A stretch of DNA of 64,000 nucleotides from Paraburkholderia diazotrophica (GTDB lineage Bacteria > Pseudomonadota > Gammaproteobacteria > Burkholderiales > Burkholderiaceae), in NCBI RefSeq assembly GCF_900108945.1, contig NZ_FNYE01000008.1, forward strand, positions 178,636 through 242,635, given 5' to 3'. Below are positions 37,441 through 50,188 of this stretch, in pieces. Position 1 is the stretch's first letter, and the number at the start of each line of letters is the position of its first letter. The position numbers and the translations under genes were made by a program. The notes below the pieces were generated by a model, which saw only the letters and a program-made list of their open reading frames with translations, had not been told where the DNA came from and did no database searches.

Positions 37441-37822
37441 GAAAATTTTGAGACGCTGAATTCTCCGTTGTAAAGAACCAATTTCCAGGGTTTTTACCGC
37501 TTTGCATGTGTGCGGTCGCGCAAGCGGGGCATCTTGAAAAGTCGCATAATCAACGCACATGCTGTTCTGCAGAACGAGGCCGGAGTTGACTGGCCGCGCC
37601 GTCAGCCTGCTGGCCCGGGTTGTGCGATACTCAATCCGACCGAAGTCATTACGCTGCAACACAGATGTATATCGAATATTCGGAGGGCCGCGACCGCGAT
37701 CGGCCCGGCGCAAAGCGCACCCACGAGAGGCCGCTCCAACGGGCCGGAGGGAACTGATGTCCGACCAGCCGGTCGGGTTTTGACAGGATTGCGGGCCTGT
37801 CCGAGTTGTTTAGAATGGGTGT
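37441..37822. other. Intergenic region upstream of clpS
   Basis: About 380 bp between the cspA promoter and clpS. A perfect TTGACA is at 37780-37785, but the nearest -10-like TAGAAT (37811-37816) is 25 bp away, and a weaker TTGCGG lies at 16 bp from it. The TAGAAT ends seven bases before the clpS ATG. No gene is convincing. Confidence 0.55.
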
Positions 37823-38137
37823 ATGGCGATTATCCCGGACAAGCAGGACAACACCGTACTGGAGCGGCAGGAACAAAAGCTGAAACCGCCTGCCATGTTC
37901 AAGGTGGTGCTGTTGAATGACGATTTCACGCCGATGGAATTCGTCGTGATGATCGTGCAGGAATATTTCAATAAGGATCGTGAGACCGCGACACAAATCA
38001 TGTTGAAGGTCCATCGCGAGGGCAGGGGAGTTTGTGGGGTCTACACGCGGGACATCGCGTCGACCAAAGTCGAGCAAGTCGTTACCCACGCACGGCAGGC
38101 CGGGCATCCGCTGCAGTGTGTGATGGAGGAAGCATGA
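37823..38137 (+). CDS. clpS: ATP-dependent Clp protease adaptor
   Basis: A 104-aa adaptor that binds N-degron substrates and hands them to Clp[30 protein letters not shown] and the patch [16 protein letters not shown] are the usual ClpS core (quoted in parts); the N-terminal tail is about 22 residues. No strong Shine-Dalgarno precedes the ATG. The possible -10 element TAGAAT just before it could make the transcript nearly leaderless. It overlaps clpA by an ATGA junction, so they are translated together. Confidence 0.96.
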   Translation: MAIIPDKQDNTVLERQEQKLKPPAMFKVVLLNDDFTPMEFVVMIVQEYFNKDRETATQIMLKVHREGRGVCGVYTRDIASTKVEQVVTHARQAGHPLQCVMEEA

Positions 38138-40434
38138 TTGCCCAGGAACTGGAAGTCAGCCTGCACATGGCGTTCATGGAAGCGCGCCAGGCGCGGCATG
38201 AGTTCATTACGGTCGAACATCTTTTGCTGGCGCTGTTGGACAACCCGACGGCGGCCGAAGTGCTGCGCGCGTGCGCGGCCAACATCGAAGACCTGCGTCA
38301 GAACCTGCGCAACTTCATTCACGACAATACGCCGACCGTTCCGGGCACCGACGACGTCGATACTCAGCCTACGCTGGGTTTCCAGCGCGTGATCCAGCGC
38401 GCGATCATGCACGTTCAGTCCACGTCGAACGGCAAGAAGGAAGTGACGGGCGCGAACGTGCTCGTCGCGATCTTCGGCGAGAAGGACTCGCACGCGGTCT
38501 ACTATCTGCAGCAACAGGGCGTCACGCGTCTGGACGTCGTCAACTTCATTTCGCACGGCATCGCGAAGACGAACAGCTCGGAAGCCGCGAAGTCGACCGA
38601 CGCGAGCGCCGAATCGGACGAAGCCGCTGCGCAGAAGGAAACGCCGCTCGCGCAATTCACGCAGAACCTGAACCAGATGGCGAAGGACGGCCGCATCGAT
38701 CCGCTGATCGGACGCGAAGCGGAAGTCGAGCGCGTCGTGCAGGTGCTGTGCCGCCGCCGCAAGAACAATCCGCTGCTGGTCGGCGAGGCGGGCGTCGGCA
38801 AGACGGCGATCGCCGAGGGCCTCGCATGGCGCATCACGCGCGGCGAAGTGCCGGACATTTTGGTGGACGCGCAGGTCTACTCGCTCGACATGGGCGCGTT
38901 GCTCGCGGGCACCAAGTATCGTGGCGACTTCGAACAGCGCCTGAAGACGGTCCTGAAGGAATTGAAGGAGCGTCCGAACGCAATTCTGTTCATCGACGAA
39001 ATTCATACGCTGATCGGCGCGGGCGCCGCATCGGGCGGCACGCTGGACGCGTCGAATCTGCTGAAGCCGGCGCTGTCGTCGGGCACGCTCAAGTGCATCG
39101 GCGCGACGACGTTCACCGAATTCCGCGGCATCTTCGAAAAGGACGCAGCGTTGTCGCGTCGTTTCCAGAAGATCGACGTGACCGAGCCGACCGTCGAGCA
39201 GACGGTGGCGATCCTGCGCGGCCTGAAGTCGCGCTTCGAAGAGCACCACGGCGTGAAGTACTCGTCGGGTGCGCTGTCGGCGGCGGCTGAGCTGTCGGCG
39301 CGCTTCATTACGGATCGTCATCTGCCCGACAAGGCGATCGACGTGATCGACGAAGCGGGCGCGGCGCAACGCATCCTGCCGAAGTCGAAGCAGAAGAAAA
39401 CGATTGGCAAGAGCGAGATCGAGGAAATTATCTCGAAGATCGCGCGGGTGCCGGCGCAAAGCGTGTCGCAGGACGACCGCAGCAAGCTGCAGACGCTCGA
39501 TCGCGATCTGAAAGCCGTCGTGTTCGGCCAGGACCCCGCGATCGACGCGCTCAGCGCTTCGATCAAGATGGCGCGCGCGGGCCTCGGCAAGACCGACAAG
39601 CCGATCGGCGCGTTCCTGTTCTCCGGTCCGACGGGCGTCGGCAAGACGGAAGTGGCGCGGCAGCTGGCGTTCACGCTGGGCATCGAGCTGATCCGCTTCG
39701 ACATGTCGGAGTACATGGAGCGTCACGCGGTGAGCCGTCTGATCGGCGCGCCGCCGGGATACGTTGGTTTCGACCAGGGCGGCCTGCTGACGGAGGCCGT
39801 GACGAAGAAGCCACATTGCGTGCTGCTGCTCGACGAAATCGAGAAGGCGCATCCGGACATCTTCAACGTGCTGCTGCAGGTGATGGACCACGGCACGCTG
39901 ACGGACAACAACGGGCGCAAGGCGGATTTCCGCAACGTCATCATCATCATGACGACGAATGCGGGCGCCGAGTCGATGCAGAAATCGACGATCGGTTTCA
40001 CGACGCGCCGCGAGACGGGCGACGAAATGGTCGACATCAAGCGCATGTTCACGCCGGAGTTCCGCAACCGTCTGGATGCGACGATCAGCTTCCGCTCGCT
40101 CGATGAAGAAATCATCATGCGCGTGGTCGACAAATTCCTGATGCAGCTCGAAGACCAGTTGCACGAGAAGAAGGTCGACGCGCTCTTCACCGACTCGCTG
40201 CGCAAGCATCTCGCGAAGCACGGTTTCGATCCGCTGATGGGCGCGCGTCCGATGCAGCGTCTGATCCAGGACACGATCCGCCGCGCGCTCGCCGACGAAC
40301 TGCTGTTCGGCAAGCTGATGAACGGCGGCCGCGTGACGGTCGACGTCGACGCGGACGACAAGGTTCAGCTGACGTTCGACGAGAACTCGGCGCCGCCGCG
40401 CAATCCCAATCCGGAAGCGGTGGAAGTGGACTGA
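38134..40434 (+). CDS. clpA: ATP-dependent Clp protease ATP-binding subunit ClpA
   Basis: A 766-aa AAA+ unfoldase that feeds proteins to ClpP, in the cytoplasm. Residues about 1-145 are the N domain with a Clp-N repeat. The first ATPase site has [13 protein letters not shown] and [14 protein letters not shown]; the second has [13 protein letters not shown] and [38 protein letters not shown] is the pore region of the second module. GGAGG precedes the ATG, which overlaps clpS. The main clpP is not here, but a second clpP copy is in the window at 7.7 kb. Confidence 0.97.
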   Translation: MIAQELEVSLHMAFMEARQARHEFITVEHLLLALLDNPTAAEVLRACAANIEDLRQNLRNFIHDNTPTVPGTDDVDTQPTLGFQRVIQRAIMHVQSTSNGKKEVTGANVLVAIFGEKDSHAVYYLQQQGVTRLDVVNFISHGIAKTNSSEAAKSTDASAESDEAAAQKETPLAQFTQNLNQMAKDGRIDPLIGREAEVERVVQVLCRRRKNNPLLVGEAGVGKTAIAEGLAWRITRGEVPDILVDAQVYSLDMGALLAGTKYRGDFEQRLKTVLKELKERPNAILFIDEIHTLIGAGAASGGTLDASNLLKPALSSGTLKCIGATTFTEFRGIFEKDAALSRRFQKIDVTEPTVEQTVAILRGLKSRFEEHHGVKYSSGALSAAAELSARFITDRHLPDKAIDVIDEAGAAQRILPKSKQKKTIGKSEIEEIISKIARVPAQSVSQDDRSKLQTLDRDLKAVVFGQDPAIDALSASIKMARAGLGKTDKPIGAFLFSGPTGVGKTEVARQLAFTLGIELIRFDMSEYMERHAVSRLIGAPPGYVGFDQGGLLTEAVTKKPHCVLLLDEIEKAHPDIFNVLLQVMDHGTLTDNNGRKADFRNVIIIMTTNAGAESMQKSTIGFTTRRETGDEMVDIKRMFTPEFRNRLDATISFRSLDEEIIMRVVDKFLMQLEDQLHEKKVDALFTDSLRKHLAKHGFDPLMGARPMQRLIQDTIRRALADELLFGKLMNGGRVTVDVDADDKVQLTFDENSAPPRNPNPEAVEVD

Positions 40435-40467
40435 GCGTCAGTCGCTCCGCGGATCTGAAGCAAAAGC

Positions 40468-40505
40468 AAAACGGCGTGGGTTTTTCGACCCACGCCGTTT
40501 TTATT
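40468..40505. terminator. Bidirectional terminator between clpA and dut
   Basis: Arms AAACGGCGTGGG (40469-40480) and CCCACGCCGTTT (40489-40500) with T runs on both strands. It serves convergent clpA and dut. Confidence 0.92.
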
Positions 40506-40546
40506 TGCTGAACATCGAACGCATCGAGCGGAAAGCGAGCAATGCC

Positions 40547-40993
40547 TCAGTGCTTGCCGGTGCTGCCGAAGCCGCCTTCACCGCGCTCGCTGGACTCGAA
40601 CTCATCGACGATATTGAACTTCGCCTGCACGACCGGGACGATCACGAGTTGCGCGAGACGCTCCATCGGATTCAGCGTGAAGGTGGTCGTGCCGCGATTC
40701 CACGTCGAGATCATCAACTGGCCCTGATAGTCCGAGTCGATCAGGCCGACCAGGTTGCCGAGCACGATGCCGTGCTTGTGGCCGAGACCCGAGCGCGGCA
40801 GGATCATCGCGGCGTAGCCGGGATCGCCGACATGAATCGCGAGACCCGTCGGCACGAGCGCCGTTTGTCCTGGCTCGAGGGTCAGCGGCGCTTCGAGGCA
40901 GGCGCGCAGGTCGAGGCCCGCGCTGCCCGTCGTCGCGTAGGCGGGGAGTTGTTCGCGCATGCGCGGATCGAGAATCTTCAGGTCGAGTTTCAT
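40547..40993 (-). CDS. dut: Deoxyuridine 5'-triphosphate nucleotidohydrolase
   Basis: A 148-aa dUTPase that keeps uracil out of DNA by hydrolysing dUTP to dUMP. All five motifs are visible: [44 protein letters not shown] and the flexible end [10 protein letters not shown]. It is the last gene of the coaBC-LLM oxidoreductase-dut direction, 54 bp after the LLM gene. Confidence 0.97.
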   Translation of the reverse strand: MKLDLKILDPRMREQLPAYATTGSAGLDLRACLEAPLTLEPGQTALVPTGLAIHVGDPGYAAMILPRSGLGHKHGIVLGNLVGLIDSDYQGQLMISTWNRGTTTFTLNPMERLAQLVIVPVVQAKFNIVDEFESSERGEGGFGSTGKH

Positions 40994-41047
40994 GCAGTTC
41001 GGTGAGAGGTTGAAGAAGTAACGTTGTCCGTTGATTCGAAGGTCTTT

Positions 41048-42052
41048 CTACGACTTGCCGAGTTCGAACGCCTCGGCAAGCAGTTCATATGAGCGCAGGC
41101 GCGCGCGATAGCTGCCCGCGACGGTGAGCACGATCAGCTCGTCTGCGTCGAACTGTTCCTGCAACGCATGCAGCCGTTCCGTCACCGACTCCGGCGTGCC
41201 GATGATACTGCGCGGCTTTTCCCTGTCGATGACCAGCACTTCGCGGTCGCCATATTCCTGTGCGAGTCCCTGCTCAATCGACGGGATCGGCGCATTCAGA
41301 CCGTACGCCATCTGCACGCGCCGCAGATCGACGGCCTTTTCGAGGTCGGCGGCTTCGCTTTCGGTGTCCGCGCAGATTACGAAGACAGCGGCCGCCAGAT
41401 ACGGCTTCTGCTCGTGACCAGGCTTGAAGCGCTCGCGGTACGCCTGCGCGACGGCGTGCCCGAAATGCGCATTGATGAAATGCGCGAATGAGAATCGAAT
41501 GCCAAGCTGCGCGGCAAGCAGCCCGCCGAAATCGCTGGAGCCGAGCACCCACAGTTGCGGACGCGTTTCGACCTGCGGCTGCAGCAGCACGCCGTAGGCG
41601 AGATGATCGGACGGCAACGTGCCGTCGATCATTGCGACAAGATCGGCGACCTGCTGCGCAAACTGTTCGCCGCGATTGTAGGCGCCCGCCGCGACGGCCT
41701 GCGCGGTGCGCATGTCGCCGCCCGGCGCGCGTCCGACGCCCAGATCGACGCGGTTCGGAAACAGCGCCTCGAGCATCATGAACTGCTCGGCGACCTTGAA
41801 CGGACTGTAGTACGGCAGCATGATGCCGCCCGAGCCGATGCGGATGCGCTTCGTCACGCTGCCGAGCCGCGCGAGCATCACTTCGGGACACGGGTTCGAC
41901 AGGCCGGAAAGCCCGTGATGTTCGGCGCACCAGTAGCGCGTGTAGCCGAGGTCGTCGGCGAGTTGCGCGAGTTCGACCGTCGCGGCAATCGCGTCGGACA
42001 CCTTATGCCCGTCGATCACGGGCGTCTGGTCGAGCACGGAGAGCAGGGTCAT
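41048..42052 (-). CDS. LLM-class flavin-dependent oxidoreductase (luciferase-like)
   Basis: A 334-aa FMN-dependent monooxygenase-fold protein. SVLDQTPV at the start, GYTRYWCAEHHGLSGLSNPCPEV, RIRIGSGGIMLPYYSPFKVAEQF, RVDLGVGRAPGGD and a luciferase-like TIM barrel place it with the YhbW/LuxA-like group (short pieces quoted). Substrate unknown. It lies between coaBC and dut on the same strand (76 and 54 bp gaps), an unexpected insert in a housekeeping pair. Confidence 0.9.
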   Translation of the reverse strand: MTLLSVLDQTPVIDGHKVSDAIAATVELAQLADDLGYTRYWCAEHHGLSGLSNPCPEVMLARLGSVTKRIRIGSGGIMLPYYSPFKVAEQFMMLEALFPNRVDLGVGRAPGGDMRTAQAVAAGAYNRGEQFAQQVADLVAMIDGTLPSDHLAYGVLLQPQVETRPQLWVLGSSDFGGLLAAQLGIRFSFAHFINAHFGHAVAQAYRERFKPGHEQKPYLAAAVFVICADTESEAADLEKAVDLRRVQMAYGLNAPIPSIEQGLAQEYGDREVLVIDREKPRSIIGTPESVTERLHALQEQFDADELIVLTVAGSYRARLRSYELLAEAFELGKS

Positions 42053-42128
42053 GACAGCACCATGGCATTGGCTGAGGGATCGTATTCGAGCGTGACCATT
42101 CGCGATGACACGAAGAGCGCGGCGACGC

Positions 42129-43340
42129 TCAGGCGATCACGCCCGCATCCGGCAGGCGCTTGGCGATTTCCGCGATCAATGCGCGCGCGAGCGTCTGCTT
42201 GTCCGCGCGCGGAAGCCGCGTGATGCCGGCGGCTTCGAAAAGTACGACTTCGTTGTCGTCGAGCCCGAACGTCTGCGGGCCGAGATTGCCGATCAGAAGC
42301 GGCACGTTCTTGCGCTTGCGCTTCTCTTCACCGTGCACATCGAGGTCACCGCTTTCCGCTGCAAAGCCGACGCAGAACGGCGGATGCGGCAGCTTCGCGA
42401 CCGACGCCAGAATGTCCGGATTCTCGACGAAGGAGAACGACGGGATCGCGCGATCGGCGGTCTTCTTGATCTTGTGATCGGCGACATGATCGACGCGCCA
42501 GTCCGCGACAGCCGCCACGCCGATAAAGATGTCGCAGTCGGGCACGGCACGCATGACGGCGTCGTGCATCTGCTGTGCCGTCTGCACGTCCTCACGGTAG
42601 ACGCCCCACGGCGTTTCCAGGCCGACGGGTCCGGCGACGAGATGCACGTCCGCGCCCGCCTGTTGCGCCGCGCGCGCGAGCGCGAAACCCATCTTGCCGC
42701 TCGAACGGTTCGTAATGCCGCGCACGGGATCGATCGGCTCGAACGTCGGGCCGGCCGTCAGCAGCACGCGACGGCCTGCCAGGATCTTCCGCGTGAAGAA
42801 CGACGCGATCGCTTCGTAGACGGCTTCCGGTTCGAGCATGCGCCCGTCGCCGACTTCACCGCACGCCTGCGCGCCCGAATCCGGTCCGAGCAGTTCGATG
42901 CCGTCCGCGCGCAATTGGGCGACGTTGCGCTGCGTGGCGGGATTCATCCACATCTGACGGTTCATCGCGGGCACGACGAGCAGCGGACAGTCACGCGCGA
43001 TGCAAAGTGTGGACAGAAGATCGTCGCACAGGCCGTTTGCGAGCTTGGCGAGGAAATCGGTGGAGGCGGGGGCGATCACGATCGCGTCGGCTTCACGCGA
43101 CAGATCGATGTGCGGCATGTTGTTCGGAATGCGCGCGTCCCACTGGCTCGTGTAGACGGGGCGGCCGGACAGCGCCTGCATCGTGACGGGGGTGATGAAC
43201 TGCGTCGCTGCGTCCGTCATCGCCACCTGGACGGTCGCGCCCGCCTTTGTCAGAAGGCGCGTGAGTTCTGCGATCTTGTAGCAGGCGATCCCGCCTGTCA
43301 TGCCGAGGACGATGTGTTTTCCGGCGAGTTCTGTGGCCAA
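42129..43340 (-). CDS. coaBC: Bifunctional phosphopantothenoylcysteine decarboxylase/phosphopantothenate-cysteine ligase
   Basis: A 403-aa enzyme of coenzyme A synthesis. The CoaC half (about 1-190) has IVLGMTGGIACYKIAEL, the active-site MPHIDLSREADAIVIAPAS and PAMNRQMW with GDGRMLEPEAV. The CoaB half has LLTAGPTFEPIDPVRGITNRSSGKMG and VAAVADWRV (short pieces). The TTG at 43338-43340 has GGAGG six bases upstream and is the best start. It follows lspA on the same strand with a 184-bp gap. Confidence 0.95.
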   Translation of the reverse strand: MATELAGKHIVLGMTGGIACYKIAELTRLLTKAGATVQVAMTDAATQFITPVTMQALSGRPVYTSQWDARIPNNMPHIDLSREADAIVIAPASTDFLAKLANGLCDDLLSTLCIARDCPLLVVPAMNRQMWMNPATQRNVAQLRADGIELLGPDSGAQACGEVGDGRMLEPEAVYEAIASFFTRKILAGRRVLLTAGPTFEPIDPVRGITNRSSGKMGFALARAAQQAGADVHLVAGPVGLETPWGVYREDVQTAQQMHDAVMRAVPDCDIFIGVAAVADWRVDHVADHKIKKTADRAIPSFSFVENPDILASVAKLPHPPFCVGFAAESGDLDVHGEEKRKRKNVPLLIGNLGPQTFGLDDNEVVLFEAAGITRLPRADKQTLARALIAEIAKRLPDAGVIA

Positions 43341-43524
43341 CTGATGCCTCCGACAAGACGTGATGGCCGACGCATCGGTGAAGCGCGCCGGCTTCGTACT
43401 GCAAGACTGCTGCCTGATCGCGAGCGGCGCGGCTTATGGTTTCGCCGAAGGCTCGCGCACTGCGTGCGGCGGGACATGCGCCGCGCGCAGTCTGTTGTTA
43501 TTCAAGTCAAGTCAAGCGTCGCGC

Positions 43525-44024
43525 TCAGCGCGCGCCGCGCACGCGTCGCAGTTCGTCGAACACGAGCAGCGCCGCGCCGATCGTGATCGCGCTGTCCGCG
43601 AGATTGAACGCCGGCCAGTGCCACGTGCCGACATGAAAGTCGAGGAAGTCGATCACATGGCCGTACAGCAAGCGGTCGATCACGTTGCCGATCGCGCCGC
43701 CCATGATCAGCGCGAGCGCCGTGCAGAACAGCTTCTGCGTCCCGTGGCGCTTGAGCAGATAGCAGATCAGCAACGCCGCCGCGACCCCCAATGCCGTAAA
43801 CGCCCAGCGCTGCCAGCCGCCCGCCATCGCGAGAAAGCTGAACGCGGCGCCGCGGTTGTAGACGAGCACGAGGTTGAAGAACGGCGCGATCGCGTGCGAC
43901 GAGCCGTATGCAAACACCTTCGCCACCGCGATCTTCGTCAACTGGTCGAACAGGATCACGACGACCGCGACGCCCAGCCACGGCGCGAGCGAACCGCCCG
44001 TCGATTTCGACAGCGTTCTGGACA

Positions 44025-44025
<1 letters not shown>
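43525..44025 (-). CDS. lspA: Lipoprotein signal peptidase (signal peptidase II)
   Basis: A 166-aa inner-membrane aspartic protease that removes signal peptides from prolipoproteins. Four hydrophobic segments are visible. [11 protein letters not shown] is conserved, and the catalytic pair is Asp126 (GHVIDFLDF) and Asp144 ([11 protein letters not shown]). The ATG at 44023-44025 overlaps the ileS stop by one base (TAATG), so it is translationally coupled to ileS. Confidence 0.96.
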
Positions 44026-46862
<2,837 letters not shown>

Positions 46863-47076
46863 GGTGAGGTAGCGGTGAATACGGTGTTAGGGCGCGGCAT
46901 GCGCGAAAGGCCTGAGTGGCGCCGGACGCGGCGCGTTGCAATGCGCCCGGCGTCGCGCACGACGCGGGGGCCATTGCATTGCACGTTGCTGTCCAGGCTT
47001 CATGCTGCGCGGCGCCCCTCGATGCGCGGTGGACGGTACATGCGTCATGCGATGTGTTGCGCACGTACCGCGTCGG

Positions 47077-48069
47077 TCATCTAATTCGATCGGTGGCCGA
47101 TGTGGCGAAACCTGTGGAACGGCTGCCCGGCGCATCGCCGATCGCTTCGAACCACGCGCGGGCATTGGCGACGTCGCGCGCGATCGCGGCCGTCAGCGTT
47201 TCGAGGTCGACGAATTTCTCCTCGTCGCGCAGCTTCTTCAGAAACTCGACGCGCACCAGCTTGCCGTATGCATCGCCGTGCCAGTCGAGCAGATGCACTT
47301 CGAGCAGCACGCGGCCGGAATCGTCGACGGTCGGACGCAAGCCGAGGCTCGCGACGCCCGGCAGCGGTGCGTCTTCGATGCCATGCACGCGCACGATGAA
47401 AATGCCCGACAGCGCGGGACGCTTGTGCGCGATGGGCAGATTCAGCGTGGGAAAACCGAGATCGCGGCCGAGCTTCAGTCCGTGGACGACGTGGCCGCTG
47501 ATCAGATAGTCGCGGCCGAGCGCGGCGCGCGCCGCGTCGAGGTCGCCTGAGACCAGCGACGCGCGCACGCCGGAACTCGAAATGCGTGCGCCGGATGGAT
47601 CGGCGACGGTCGCCATCTGCTCGACTTCGAAGCCGTACTGCTCGCCCGCTGCCTTGAGCGAAGCGAAATCGCCGGCGCGCTTCGCGCCGTAGCGAAAGTC
47701 GTCGCCGATCATCACCCAGCGAGCGTGCAAGCCGTTGACGATGATCCTTTCGACGAAAGCATCCGGCGACTGGCTCGCGAACGTGTGATTGAAATGCTCG
47801 ACGACCACGCGGTCGACGCCGTTCATGCGCAGCGCTTCGAGCTTGTCGCGCAGCATCGCGATGCGCGGCGGCGCGCTCGCGGGATTGAAGAACTCGCGCG
47901 GGTGCGGCTCGAAGGTCATCACGCAGACGGGCAGGCCGCGCGCGTCGGCGGCGGCGCGGACACGGGCGAGCAATGCCTGATGCCCGCGGTGGACACCGTC
48001 GAAATTGCCGATGGTCAGCGCGCAAGGCGCACGGCTCTCGGCATTGGGAAGACCGCGAAAGACTCTCAC
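47077..48069 (-). CDS. ribF: Bifunctional riboflavin kinase/FAD synthetase
   Basis: A 330-aa enzyme that makes FMN and FAD. The FAD-synthetase half has IGNFDGVHRGHQALL, MTFEPHPREFF and GDDFRYGAKRAGD; the kinase half has GHVVHGLKLGRDLGFPTLNL and GLRPTVDDSG. The GTG at 48067-48069 gives the standard start MRVFRGLPNAE. It is the first gene of the ileS-lspA direction. No FMN riboswitch precedes it, which is usual for ribF. Confidence 0.96.
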   Translation of the reverse strand: MRVFRGLPNAESRAPCALTIGNFDGVHRGHQALLARVRAAADARGLPVCVMTFEPHPREFFNPASAPPRIAMLRDKLEALRMNGVDRVVVEHFNHTFASQSPDAFVERIIVNGLHARWVMIGDDFRYGAKRAGDFASLKAAGEQYGFEVEQMATVADPSGARISSSGVRASLVSGDLDAARAALGRDYLISGHVVHGLKLGRDLGFPTLNLPIAHKRPALSGIFIVRVHGIEDAPLPGVASLGLRPTVDDSGRVLLEVHLLDWHGDAYGKLVRVEFLKKLRDEEKFVDLETLTAAIARDVANARAWFEAIGDAPGSRSTGFATSATDRIR

Positions 48070-48188
48070 AATAGCGGGCGATGGGATTTGAGCGGGCCAG
48101 ATGCCGCAAAACAATCGATTATAAACGCACAGGGCCTCACACGGCGCCGCGGCGCGGATTGGCGGTTGCCGAATGATAAAATCCGCGG

Positions 48189-48854
48189 ATGAAAAATCTC
48201 GTCATTCTGATTTCCGGACGGGGCAGCAACATGGAAGCCATCGTACGCGCCTGCGCGAGCGAAGGCTGGCCGGCGCGAATCGCCGCCGTGATTGCTAACC
48301 GTCCAGACGCCGCCGGGCTTGTGTTCGCGGCGTCGCAAGGCATTGCGACGGTGGTCGTCGACCATCGCCAGTTTCCCGACCGCGAAACCTTCGATGCAGC
48401 GCTCGCGCGCGAAATCGACAGTTTCGAACCCGATCTCGTCGTGCTCGCCGGCTTCATGCGCGTGCTGACGAACGGATTCGTCGATCGCTATGCGGGCCGC
48501 ATGCTCAACGTGCATCCGTCGCTGCTGCCGAGCTTTCCGGGCCTCAAGACGCACCAGCAGGCGCTCGACGCCGGCGTGCGGCTACACGGTGCATCGGTGC
48601 ATTTCGTCACCTCGCAGCTGGATCATGGGCCGATCGTCGTGCAATCGGCTGTGCCCGTGCTTGCCGGCGACGATGCCGCGACGCTCGCCGCGCGCGTGCT
48701 CGAAACCGAGCACGTGATCTATCCGCGCGCGGTGCGCTGGTTCGTCGAAGGGCGCATCGCGCTCGACGGCCTGCGCGTCACGGTGACGCCGCCCGAGCCT
48801 CAGTGGCTCTTCGTTGACACAGCAAGCCAGAACGCTGCCGGGGAGGCCGCATGA
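48189..48854 (+). CDS. purN: Phosphoribosylglycinamide formyltransferase
   Basis: A 221-aa enzyme of purine synthesis that formylates GAR with 10-formyl-THF. VILISGRGSNMEAI is the substrate loop, VVLAGFMRVL and NVHPSLLPSFPGL carry the catalytic His, and GASVHFVTSQLDHGPI the catalytic Asp. The start codon lies within the perfect palindrome ATCCGCGGAT (48181-48190). Its end overlaps the start of the RsmB-like methyltransferase (ATGA), so the two are one operon. It is divergent from ribF. Confidence 0.96.
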   Translation: MKNLVILISGRGSNMEAIVRACASEGWPARIAAVIANRPDAAGLVFAASQGIATVVVDHRQFPDRETFDAALAREIDSFEPDLVVLAGFMRVLTNGFVDRYAGRMLNVHPSLLPSFPGLKTHQQALDAGVRLHGASVHFVTSQLDHGPIVVQSAVPVLAGDDAATLAARVLETEHVIYPRAVRWFVEGRIALDGLRVTVTPPEPQWLFVDTASQNAAGEAA

Positions 48855-50110
48855 GACTGCATGGATTTCTGATCGGACAAACCGAGACGCTGCTCGCGGA
48901 CGTCCTTAAGTTCACCGGCCCCGCGGACGCGGCGACGAGCCGGTTTTTCCGCGCGCATCCGAAGCTCGGCCACGGCGAGCGCGGCGTGATCGCGGAAGCG
49001 GTGTTTGCGGTGCTGCGTCGGCGGATGGAATTCGCGCATCTGGCGGAAAGCGGAACCGGCAGTCCTAACCGGCGGCTCGCGCTACTCGGACTCATGCAGA
49101 CGGCGGGCCGCACGGCGCTGAAGCCGTTCGTCTCCGATGCGGAAGGCGCGTGGCTCGAGCATGTGTCGAAGGTCGATCCGCAAAGCCTGCCGCTGCGCAC
49201 GCGTCTGAATTTGCCGGACTGGATCTGCCAGGCGCTCGGCACGCGGTTCGAAGGCGAGGAGCTCGCGCATCTGGCCGCCGCGCTGAACTATCCGGCGCCG
49301 CTGGATCTGCGCGCCAATCCGATCAAGGCGAGCCGCGACGAAGTGCTGGACGCGCTGTCGAAGGCGGGCATCGAGGCGGGCGCGACGCCCTATGCGCCGC
49401 TCGGCGTGCGCGTGGTCGGCAAGCCGCCGCTGTCGAAGCTCGACGCATTCCAGAACGGCTGGCTCGAAGTGCAGGACGAGGGCAGCCAGTTGCTGTGCGC
49501 GCTGGTCGCCCCCAAGCGCGGCGAGATGGTCGTCGACTTCTGCGCGGGCGCGGGCGGCAAGACGCTGGCGCTCGGCGCGATGATGCGCTCGACGGGCCGT
49601 CTCTATGCATTCGACATTTCCGACCGCCGCCTTGCCAAGCTCAAGCCGCGCCTTGCGCGCAGCGGCCTGTCGAACGTGAACCCGGTGCTGATCGACAGCG
49701 AGCATGACGCGAAGATCAAGCGCCTTGCGGGCAAGATCGACCGCGTGCTGGTCGATGCGCCATGCAGCGGTTTGGGTACGCTGCGCCGCAATCCCGACCT
49801 GAAATGGCGTCAGTCGCCGGAATCGATCGCCGAGCTGACGCCGAAGCAGCTGTCGATCCTGACGAGCGCGGCGCGTCTCGTGAAGAAGGGCGGGCGGCTG
49901 GTCTACGCGACGTGCAGCATTCTCGAATCGGAAAACGAAGGCGTCGTGCGGCAGTTTCTCGCCGATCATCCCGATTTCGAGCTGGTGCCCGCGCGCGACG
50001 TGCTCGCCGAGCAGCGTATCGATCTGGAAATGGGCGACTTCCTTTCGCTGTGGCCGCACCGTCATTCGACGGATGGCTTCTTTGCCGCCGTGCTGGAGCG
50101 CCGCGGGTAA
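48851..50110 (+). CDS. RsmB/NOP-family rRNA (cytosine-C5) methyltransferase
   Basis: A 419-aa SAM-dependent enzyme. Residues about 1-140 are an RsmB-like N domain. The catalytic part has VVDFCAGAGGKTLALGAMM, VLVDAPCSGLGTLRRNPDLKW and VYATCSILESENE; the two Cys residues (in DAPCSG and ATCS) are the catalytic and release cysteines. It is close to E. coli RsmB in layout, but the exact target base is not certain. It overlaps purN by ATGA. Confidence 0.93.
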   Translation: MRLHGFLIGQTETLLADVLKFTGPADAATSRFFRAHPKLGHGERGVIAEAVFAVLRRRMEFAHLAESGTGSPNRRLALLGLMQTAGRTALKPFVSDAEGAWLEHVSKVDPQSLPLRTRLNLPDWICQALGTRFEGEELAHLAAALNYPAPLDLRANPIKASRDEVLDALSKAGIEAGATPYAPLGVRVVGKPPLSKLDAFQNGWLEVQDEGSQLLCALVAPKRGEMVVDFCAGAGGKTLALGAMMRSTGRLYAFDISDRRLAKLKPRLARSGLSNVNPVLIDSEHDAKIKRLAGKIDRVLVDAPCSGLGTLRRNPDLKWRQSPESIAELTPKQLSILTSAARLVKKGGRLVYATCSILESENEGVVRQFLADHPDFELVPARDVLAEQRIDLEMGDFLSLWPHRHSTDGFFAAVLERRG

Positions 50111-50188
50111 GGCCGGCGGCGCGACCGGCCGGGCTGACGCGGTCCCGCCGGCGCACGCGTCAGCGCTGCGCCGGTTGCAGGAAACATC

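Noticed and set aside
37780..37816. TTGACA plus TAGAAT as a clpS promoter
   Set aside because: The spacing is 25 bp, too long for a sigma70 promoter; I report the region without claiming a promoter.
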